A program made the translations under genes and the position numbers. Positions 58,426 through 64,000 of a stretch of 64,000 nucleotides of DNA are shown here, piece after piece (the first letter of the stretch is position 1; the number at the start of each line of letters is the position of its first letter). Location of the stretch: the NCBI RefSeq assembly GCF_032598905.1, contig NZ_CP122458.1, positions 2,232,001 through 2,296,000 on the forward strand, given 5' to 3'. Under the pieces are notes generated by a model that was not told the origin of the DNA, searched no databases, and saw only the letters and a program-made list of their open reading frames with translations. This stretch comes from Streptomyces sp. 11x1 (GTDB lineage: Bacteria > Actinomycetota > Actinomycetes > Streptomycetales > Streptomycetaceae).

Positions 58426-58601
58426 GCGAGCGAGCCGCCCCCTTCTACTGCCCCTACTGCGGTGACGAGGACCTGCGCCCCCACGAAGAAGGTCACGGGG
58501 CGTGGGAATGCGGAGCCTGCAATCGAGCCTTCCAGTTGAAGTTCCTCGGGTTGTTGACCCGGGGGCTTCGGCGAGCCGACAGCGGAGGGGATCACATATG
58601 A
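58422..58601 (+). CDS. Small zinc-ribbon protein in the sulfur operon
   Basis: A 59-residue protein with a CPYC-x16-CGAC pattern (FYCPYCGDEDLRPHEEG, AWECGACNRAFQLKF), a four-cysteine zinc ribbon. Its start overlaps the stop of the membrane peptide, and its stop overlaps the start of cysH. Such small genes between sulfite reductase and cysH recur in streptomycetes. It could be a metal-binding adaptor or regulator of the pathway; no function is established. Confidence 0.82.
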   Translation: MSERAAPFYCPYCGDEDLRPHEEGHGAWECGACNRAFQLKFLGLLTRGLRRADSGGDHI

Positions 58602-59368
58602 CTGCCGTGAAGGCGGATTCCGACACATCCACGTCCCAGGCGGACGCGGCCGACCAGGAGGCGACCGACCCGGACGCGGCGAAGCGCGCCGAGCTCAAGG
58701 CGCTCGCCGAGCAGGCCGGCCGCGATCTGGAGGACGCCTCGGCCCTGGAGATCCTCCAGTGGGCCGTGGACACCTTCGGCAACCGCTTCTGCGTGACCTC
58801 CTCCATGGAGGACGCGGTCGTCGCGCACCTCGCCTCCCGCGCCAGGCCCGGTGTCGACGTCGTGTTCCTGGACACCGGCTACCACTTCCCGGAGACCATC
58901 GGCACCCGGGACGCCGTCGAGGCCGTGATGGACGTCAACGTCATCACGATCACCCCGCGGCAGACGGTCGCCGAGCAGGACGCCGAGTACGGCCCCAAGC
59001 TGCACGACCGCGACCCCGACCTGTGCTGCTTCCTGCGGAAGGTCAAGCCGCTCGAAGAGGGCCTGACCCGCTTCGACGCCTGGGCGACCGGACTGCGCCG
59101 CGACGAGTCCGCGAGCCGGGCCAACACCCCGGTCGTCGGCTGGGACGAGAAGCGCGGCAAGGTCAAGGTCTCCCCGATCGCCCGCTGGACGCAGGACGAT
59201 GTGGACGCGTACGTGGCCGAGCACGGCGTGCTCACCAACCCCCTGCTGATGGACGGCTACACCTCGGTGGGCTGCGCCCCCTGCACCCGGCGGGTCGCCC
59301 CCGGCGAGGACGCGCGGGCCGGCCGCTGGGCCGGCAACGCCAAGACCGAGTGCGGGCTGCACCTGTGA
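58598..59368 (+). CDS. cysH: Adenylylsulfate (APS) reductase, CysH family
   Basis: A 256-residue enzyme with the phosphosulfate-binding core VVFLDTGYHFPETIGTRDAV, iron-sulfur cysteine pairs LCCFLRK (Cys143, Cys144) and GCAPCTRR (Cys226, Cys229), and the redox-active C-terminal cysteine in ECGLHL (Cys253). The double cysteine pair marks the 4Fe-4S type that prefers APS over PAPS. It converts APS to sulfite using thioredoxin. The first 30 residues are a charged Asp/Ala tail of no clear role. Coupled by ATGA to the zinc-ribbon gene before it. Confidence 0.93.
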   Translation: MTAVKADSDTSTSQADAADQEATDPDAAKRAELKALAEQAGRDLEDASALEILQWAVDTFGNRFCVTSSMEDAVVAHLASRARPGVDVVFLDTGYHFPETIGTRDAVEAVMDVNVITITPRQTVAEQDAEYGPKLHDRDPDLCCFLRKVKPLEEGLTRFDAWATGLRRDESASRANTPVVGWDEKRGKVKVSPIARWTQDDVDAYVAEHGVLTNPLLMDGYTSVGCAPCTRRVAPGEDARAGRWAGNAKTECGLHL

Positions 59369-59451
59369 CCGCGACAGCCGAGACCGCCGACACCGTCGGG
59401 AACGCAGGCCCCGGGACGGGCCGTGCTCCCGCGACGAACCAGGAGAACCCA

Positions 59452-59997
59452 GTGACGACCGGAGCCACCGGAGCCACCGTCTGGCTCACGGGTCTGCCGA
59501 GCGCCGGCAAGACCACCATCGCCTACGAACTCGCGGGCCGCCTGCGCGAGGAGGGCCACCTCGTGGAGGTCCTCGACGGCGACGAGATCCGCGAGTTCCT
59601 CACCGCTGACCTCGGCTTCACCCGCGCCGACCGCCACACCAACGTGCAGCGCATCGGCTTCCTCGCCGAGCTGCTCGCCCGGAACGGCGTCAAGGCGCTC
59701 GTGCCGGTCATCGCGCCCTACGCCGACAGCCGCGAGGCGGTCCGGGGGCGCCACGCGGCGAGCGGTGCCGCGTATGTCGAGGTGCACGTGGCGACGCCGG
59801 TCGAGGTGTGCTCCGAACGCGATGTGAAGGGTCTGTACGCCAAGCAGGCGGCCGGTGAGATCTCCGGGCTGACCGGTGTCGACGACCCGTACGAGGCTCC
59901 CGAGACCCCGGACCTGCGCATCGAGTCGCAGGACCAGACGGTCCAGGAGTCCGCGGCGCTGGTCCACAAGCTGCTCACGGAGAGGGGTCTGGCATGA
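59452..59997 (+). CDS. cysC: Adenylylsulfate kinase
   Basis: A 181-residue P-loop kinase: VWLTGLPSAGKTTIAYEL (Walker A), then RADRHTNVQRIGFLAELLAR and APYADSREAVRGRHA. The GTG at 59452 is preferred because AGGAGA lies just upstream; a GTGA overlap with cysH at 59365 would add 29 low-complexity residues. It phosphorylates APS to PAPS. Having both an APS-type reductase and a kinase suggests that PAPS is made for sulfation or that the two compete for APS. The stop overlaps the cysD start. Confidence 0.92.
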   Translation: MTTGATGATVWLTGLPSAGKTTIAYELAGRLREEGHLVEVLDGDEIREFLTADLGFTRADRHTNVQRIGFLAELLARNGVKALVPVIAPYADSREAVRGRHAASGAAYVEVHVATPVEVCSERDVKGLYAKQAAGEISGLTGVDDPYEAPETPDLRIESQDQTVQESAALVHKLLTERGLA

Positions 59998-60932
59998 CGA
60001 CGACCGTCGCCGCCGTCTCCGGGGAGACCGGCACCCCGTACACGCTGTCGCACCTGGACGCGCTGGAGTCCGAGGCGGTCCACATCTTCCGCGAGGTCGC
60101 GGGCGAGTTCGAGCGGCCGGTGATCCTCTTCTCCGGCGGCAAGGACTCCATCGTCATGCTGCACCTGGCGCTGAAGGCCTTCGCCCCCGCCGCGGTCCCC
60201 TTCTCCCTGCTGCACGTCGACACCGGACACAACTTCCCCGAGGTGCTGGAGTACCGCGACCGCACGGTGGCCCGCCACGGGCTGCGGCTGCACGTGGCCT
60301 CCGTCCAGGACTACATCGACCGCGGAGTGCTGCGCGAACGCCCCGACGGCACCCGCAACCCCCTGCAGACCGTGCCGCTCACCGAGAGGATCCAGGCGGA
60401 GAAGTTCGACGCCGTCTTCGGCGGCGGCCGCCGCGACGAGGAGAAGGCACGGGCCAAGGAGCGGGTGTTCTCACTGCGCGACGAGTTCTCCCAGTGGGAC
60501 CCGCGACGCCAGCGCCCCGAGCTGTGGAACCTCTACAACGGCCGCCACGCACCCGGCGAACACGTCCGCGTCTTCCCCCTGTCCAACTGGACCGAGCTGG
60601 ACGTCTGGCAGTACATCGCCCGCGAGGGCATCGACCTGCCGGAGATCTACTTCGCGCACGAGCGTGAGGTGTTCCAGCGGGCCGGGATGTGGCTGACCGC
60701 CGGCGAGTGGGGCGGCCCCAAGGACGGCGAGACCGTCGAGAAGCGTCTCGTCCGCTACCGCACCGTCGGCGACATGTCCTGCACGGGCGCGGTCGACTCC
60801 GACGCGACCACGCTGGACGCCGTGATCACCGAGATCGCCGCCTCCCGGCTCACCGAGCGGGGCGCGACCCGCGCCGACGACAAGATGTCCGAGGCCGCGA
60901 TGGAAGACCGTAAGCGCGAGGGGTACTTCTAG
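59994..60932 (+). CDS. cysD: Sulfate adenylyltransferase subunit 2
   Basis: A 312-residue ATP-pyrophosphatase-type enzyme with the PP-loop motif VILFSGGKDSIVMLHLALKA, FSLLHVDTGHNFPEVLEYRD, FDAVFGGGRRDEEKARAKER and the C-terminal RYRTVGDMSCTGAVDSDA. With CysN it forms APS from sulfate and ATP. It overlaps cysC by four bases and is followed by cysN after two, so the pair is made in equal amounts. Confidence 0.95.
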   Translation: MTTTVAAVSGETGTPYTLSHLDALESEAVHIFREVAGEFERPVILFSGGKDSIVMLHLALKAFAPAAVPFSLLHVDTGHNFPEVLEYRDRTVARHGLRLHVASVQDYIDRGVLRERPDGTRNPLQTVPLTERIQAEKFDAVFGGGRRDEEKARAKERVFSLRDEFSQWDPRRQRPELWNLYNGRHAPGEHVRVFPLSNWTELDVWQYIAREGIDLPEIYFAHEREVFQRAGMWLTAGEWGGPKDGETVEKRLVRYRTVGDMSCTGAVDSDATTLDAVITEIAASRLTERGATRADDKMSEAAMEDRKREGYF

Positions 60933-60934
60933 GC

Positions 60935-62269
60935 ATGAGCACGATCACCGCCGAGGAGCTCTCGGCCACCACGCTGCTGCGGTTCGCGACCGCCGGTTCC
61001 GTCGACGACGGCAAGTCCACCCTGGTGGGCCGCCTGCTGCACGACTCCAAGTCGGTCCTCACCGACCAACTGGAAGCCGTGGAACGGGTCTCCGCGAGCC
61101 GCGGCCAGGAGGGCCCCGACCTCGCCCTCCTCACCGACGGCCTGCGCGCCGAGCGCGAACAGGGCATCACCATCGACGTGGCCTACCGCTACTTCGCCAC
61201 CACCCGCCGCCGCTTCATCCTCGCCGACACCCCCGGCCACGTGCAGTACACCCGCAACATGGTCACCGGCGCCTCCACCGCCGAACTGACGGTGATCCTC
61301 GTCGACGCCCGCAACGGGGTCGTCGAGCAGACCCGTCGGCACGCCGCGATCGCCGCGCTCCTGCGGGTCCCGCACGTGGTCCTCGCGGTGAACAAGATGG
61401 ACCTCGTCGCCTACGAGGAGCAGGTCTTCGCGCGGATCGCCGAGGAGTTCACGGCGTACGCGTCCGAGCTGGGCGTCCCGGAGATCACCGCGATCCCGAT
61501 CTCGGCGCTCGTCGGCGACAACGTGGTGGAGCCGTCCGCGAACATGGACTGGTACGGCGGCCCCACGGTCCTGGAACACCTGGAGACCGTGCCGGTCAGC
61601 CACGACCTGGCGCACTGCCACGCCCGGCTGCCCGTGCAGTACGTGATCCGTCCGCAGACCGCCGAGCACCCGGACTACCGGGGCTACGCGGGCCAGATCG
61701 CGGCCGGCACCTTCCGCGTCGGCGACTCGGTGACGGTGCTGCCCTCCGGCCGGACCACGAAGGTCACCGGCATCGACCTGCTCGGCAAGCCGGTCGACTC
61801 GGCCCACACCCCGCAGTCGGTGACCCTGCTGCTGGCGGACGACATCGACATCTCGCGCGGCGACCTGCTGGTGCCCAGCAAGGACGCCCCCGCGACCACG
61901 CAGGACATCGAGGCGACCGTCTGCCACGTGGCTGACCAGCCGCTCACGGTGGGCCACCGGGTGCTGCTCAAGCACGGCACCCGTACGGTCAAGGCGATCG
62001 TCAAGGACATCCCGTCCCGGCTGACGCTCGACGACCTGTCCCTGCACCCGCACCCGGGACAGCTCGTCGCCAACGACATCGGCCGGGTGAAGGTCCGCAC
62101 GGCCGAGGCGCTGCCGGTCGACTCCTACGCCGACTCCCGCCGCACCGGCTCGTTCATCCTGATCGACCCCGCCGACGGCACGACCCTGACGGCCGGCATG
62201 GTCGGCGAGTCGTTCGCCTCCCCGGAGCCCGTCAAGGACGAGGCCGAGGACGACGGGTGGGACTTCTGA
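60935..62269 (+). CDS. cysN: Sulfate adenylyltransferase subunit 1 (GTPase)
   Basis: A 444-residue EF-Tu-like GTPase. G-box motifs are visible: G1 ATAGSVDDGKSTLVGRLLHD, G3 ADTPGHVQYTRNMVTG, G4 VNKMDL and G5 ISALVGDN. GTP hydrolysis drives sulfate activation by CysD. It is the CysN-only form, without a fused CysC kinase domain, in keeping with the separate cysC upstream. The start lies two bases after the cysD stop. Confidence 0.95.
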   Translation: MSTITAEELSATTLLRFATAGSVDDGKSTLVGRLLHDSKSVLTDQLEAVERVSASRGQEGPDLALLTDGLRAEREQGITIDVAYRYFATTRRRFILADTPGHVQYTRNMVTGASTAELTVILVDARNGVVEQTRRHAAIAALLRVPHVVLAVNKMDLVAYEEQVFARIAEEFTAYASELGVPEITAIPISALVGDNVVEPSANMDWYGGPTVLEHLETVPVSHDLAHCHARLPVQYVIRPQTAEHPDYRGYAGQIAAGTFRVGDSVTVLPSGRTTKVTGIDLLGKPVDSAHTPQSVTLLLADDIDISRGDLLVPSKDAPATTQDIEATVCHVADQPLTVGHRVLLKHGTRTVKAIVKDIPSRLTLDDLSLHPHPGQLVANDIGRVKVRTAEALPVDSYADSRRTGSFILIDPADGTTLTAGMVGESFASPEPVKDEAEDDGWDF

Positions 62270-62270
62270 C

Positions 62271-62375
62271 ATGAACCCCCAGGACTTCTACGCGATGTTC
62301 GCGAAGGAGGGCGGCCGTGTGGGCAGCGGCGCCCTCGGGAGCGGGCAGGGCGGCGTGGCGCGATGTGTGCGATGA
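62271..62375 (+). CDS. Possible small ORF immediately after cysN
   Basis: A 34-codon frame beginning MNPQDFYAMFAKEGGRVGSG, starting one base after the cysN stop. Third positions are almost all G or C until the last few codons, which suggests real coding with a degenerate end. No homologue or domain is recognised. It may be a coupled micro-protein or the stub of a lost gene. Confidence 0.35.
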   Translation: MNPQDFYAMFAKEGGRVGSGALGSGQGGVARCVR

Positions 62376-62504
62376 CGTACGCGCACCGCATGCGCGCCCC
62401 GTCCCCCCACCCGACGTCCCGGTTGCGACGAAGACCCTTTTCCTGATTTCCCGGCCACGACCGTCGAGTTCGTGACCGCCGGGCCTCCGAGAGGACCACC
62501 TCCC

Positions 62505-63614
62505 GTGCCTGCACACCGCTCAGCTCTTCTCCGCCGTGGCGTCGCCGTGGCCGCCGCGCTGCCCCTGCTGGCGCTCGCCGCCTGCGGTTACGGCTCCCAG
62601 GCCAAGGACGACGAGACCGCCCAGGTCGCCGCCGGCGCCAAGAAGATCGAGGGCCTCGACACGGTCAGGATCGGCTACTTCGGCAACCTCACGCACGCCA
62701 CCGCCCTGGTCGGGCGGCAGGAGGGCATCTTCCAGAAGGAGCTCGGCGCCACCAAGGCCGAGTACGCGATCTTCAACGCCGGTCCCTCCGAGATCGAGGC
62801 GCTGAACTCGAAGTCGATCGACATCGGCTGGATCGGCCCCTCCCCGGCGATCAACGGCTACACCAAGTCCGCGGGCAAGGGCCTGCGCATCATCGGCGGT
62901 TCGGCCTCCGGTGGTGTGAAGCTCGTCGTCGACCCGGACAAGATCAAGTCCCTCAAGGACGTCAAGGGCAAGAACATCGCGACGCCGCAGCTGGGCAACA
63001 CGCAGGACGTGGCGTTCCTCAACTGGATCGCCGAGCAGGGCTGGAAGGTCGACGCCGAGAGCGGCAAGGGCGACGTCTCCGTGGTCCGCACGGACAACAA
63101 GATCGTCCCGGACGCCTACAAGTCGGGTTCGATCGACGGTGCCTGGGTGCCGGAGCCGACCGCGTCCAAGCTGGTCGCCGAGGGCGCGAAGGTGCTGCTG
63201 GACGAGGCCGACCTGTGGCCGGACAAGAAGTTCGTGATCACGAACATCATCGTGCGGCAGGACTTCCTGAAGGAGCACCCCAAGGTCGTCGAGGCCGTGC
63301 TGCGGGGCGCGGTCAGGACGAACGCCTTCATCAACTCCGACACGGAGAAGGCGAAGGAGGCGGCCAACGCCCGGCTGAAGGAGGACTCCGGCAAGGCACT
63401 GGACGCCAAGGTCCTCGACCCGGCGTGGACGTCCATCCAGTTCACCGACGACCCGCTGGCGTCCACCCTGCAGATCGAGGCGGACCACGCGGTCAAGGCC
63501 GGTCTGCTCAAGGACCCGCTGCTCGACGGCATCTACGACCTGTCGATCCTCAACAAGGTCCTGAAGTCCGAGGGCGAGTCCGAGGTCGACGACGCCGGTC
63601 TCGGCGCCAAGTAA
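62505..63614 (+). CDS. Sulfonate/sulfate-type ABC transporter substrate-binding lipoprotein
   Basis: A 369-residue SsuA/TauA-like binding protein. The GTG start (GAGAGGA upstream) opens a lipoprotein signal with basic VPAHRSALLRRG, a hydrophobic core and lipobox LALAAC. The mature part has the NMT1/aliphatic-sulfonate fold (VRIGYFGNLTHATALVGRQE, SIDIGWIGPSPAINGYTKSA, NIATPQLGNTQDVAFLNWIA, GSIDGAWVPEPTASKLVAEG). It should capture a sulfur compound outside the cell and deliver it to the ABC importer downstream. Position after cysN fits sulfur uptake; whether the ligand is sulfonate or sulfate is not decided by sequence. Confidence 0.9.
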   Translation: MPAHRSALLRRGVAVAAALPLLALAACGYGSQAKDDETAQVAAGAKKIEGLDTVRIGYFGNLTHATALVGRQEGIFQKELGATKAEYAIFNAGPSEIEALNSKSIDIGWIGPSPAINGYTKSAGKGLRIIGGSASGGVKLVVDPDKIKSLKDVKGKNIATPQLGNTQDVAFLNWIAEQGWKVDAESGKGDVSVVRTDNKIVPDAYKSGSIDGAWVPEPTASKLVAEGAKVLLDEADLWPDKKFVITNIIVRQDFLKEHPKVVEAVLRGAVRTNAFINSDTEKAKEAANARLKEDSGKALDAKVLDPAWTSIQFTDDPLASTLQIEADHAVKAGLLKDPLLDGIYDLSILNKVLKSEGESEVDDAGLGAK

Positions 63615-63650
63615 CGCGGTAGACCGACGAGTCCCCAGGAGGTGACGACC

Positions 63651-64000
63651 ATGGCCACCACCCTCGCCAAGGCCGAGGACACCGAGGCAGTGGAGCACGC
63701 AGCCCGCATCGAGCATGTATCGAAGTCCTTCGCCGGACCGACCGGGCAACAGCTCGTGCTCGACGACATCACGCTCGATGTCGCTCCGGGCGAGTTCGTC
63801 ACCCTCCTGGGGGCCTCGGGCTGTGGCAAGTCCACCCTGCTGAACCTGGTGGCGGGTCTCGACGCCCCGTCCCAGGGCAGCATCTCGACCGACGGGCGCC
63901 CCGCTCTGATGTTCCAGGAGCACGCCCTGTTCCCGTGGCTGACCGCGGGCAAGAACATCGAACTCGCCCTGAAGCTCAGGGGAGTTCCGAAGAACGAACG
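63651..64000 (+). CDS. ABC transporter ATP-binding protein, partial (SsuB/TauB-like)
   Basis: The gene starts at an ATG with CAGGAGGTGAC upstream and runs off the right edge after about 116 codons. The visible part has Walker A TLLGASGCGKSTLLNLVAGL and a Q-loop (PALMFQEHALFPWLTAGKNI) of the nitrate/sulfonate/taurine ATPase subfamily. It energises import of the ligand bound by the preceding lipoprotein. A permease gene is expected just beyond the window. Confidence 0.9.
   Translation, partial: MATTLAKAEDTEAVEHAARIEHVSKSFAGPTGQQLVLDDITLDVAPGEFVTLLGASGCGKSTLLNLVAGLDAPSQGSISTDGRPALMFQEHALFPWLTAGKNIELALKLRGVPKNE

Overview
The window is very GC-rich, with strong third-position G/C bias, Tat and lipoprotein signals, ATGA stop/start overlaps and protein families typical of Streptomyces. 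It reads as chromosomal DNA from a Streptomyces or close relative, mostly accessory genes with one conserved metabolic locus at the right end. I saw no rRNA, tRNA or CRISPR array.

Region 1 (1-10.3 kb) is a plant cell wall locus. After the tail of a TetR-like regulator come a DUF2264 protein, a rhamnogalacturonan acetylesterase and a divergent family-4 rhamnogalacturonan lyase. Two secreted GH43 enzymes follow (galactanase-like with a ricin lectin, and arabinofuranosidase-like), then a large membrane-anchored beta-strand-repeat protein. Together they look like a rhamnogalacturonan-I (pectin hairy region) degradation set. LacI-type operator boxes lie between the esterase and the lyase.

Region 2 (10.3-32.8 kb) is mixed. 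It holds an ArsR-like regulator, an I36 peptidase inhibitor, an amino-acid permease divergent from homocysteine S-methyltransferase, and a DrrAB-like ABC exporter with a DUF4097 protein and a divergent MarR-type regulator. It continues with a carboxylesterase, a LysR/PLP-enzyme pair, a degraded integrase, an ArsR-SRPBCC operon lying between two copies of a 34-bp repeat, a LacI regulator, a sulfatase-like membrane protein, a lipoprotein, a VOC protein, an AraC regulator and a YihY/BrkB membrane protein.

Region 3 (33.4-41.6 kb) is the most interesting part. It is a tightly coupled five-gene operon encoding (i) a carrier protein fused to a six-helix membrane domain with three hexapeptide-type domains, as in the C-terminal part of epsilon-poly-lysine synthetase, (ii) a separate half-condensation/adenylation/carrier protein, (iii) a SyrP-like Fe(II)/2-oxoglutarate oxygenase, and (iv, v) SbnB and SbnA, which make 2,3-diaminopropionate (Dap). 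The adenylation-domain pocket resembles that of diaminobutyrate-type domains. My inference is a split Pls-type synthetase making a Dap homopolymer or a hydroxylated variant.

Region 4 (41.7-55.7 kb) holds an AidB-type acyl-CoA dehydrogenase, a GAF regulator, a secreted protein, an IS5-like transposase relic, an intact two-component system and a GT2-GtrA/GT39 membrane glycosylation pair. Next to these is a decayed paralogous two-component system: its kinase has lost the histidine and N boxes and carries a short inverted internal segment, and its regulator is cut at a junction with a truncated VTC polyphosphate polymerase gene.

Region 5 (55.7-64 kb) holds a GNAT acetyltransferase, then the assimilatory sulfate reduction operon. 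The order is a cysteine-ending leader peptide, sulfite reductase, two small coupled genes (a membrane peptide and a zinc ribbon), cysH, cysC, cysD, cysN, and a sulfonate/sulfate-type ABC importer that runs off the window.
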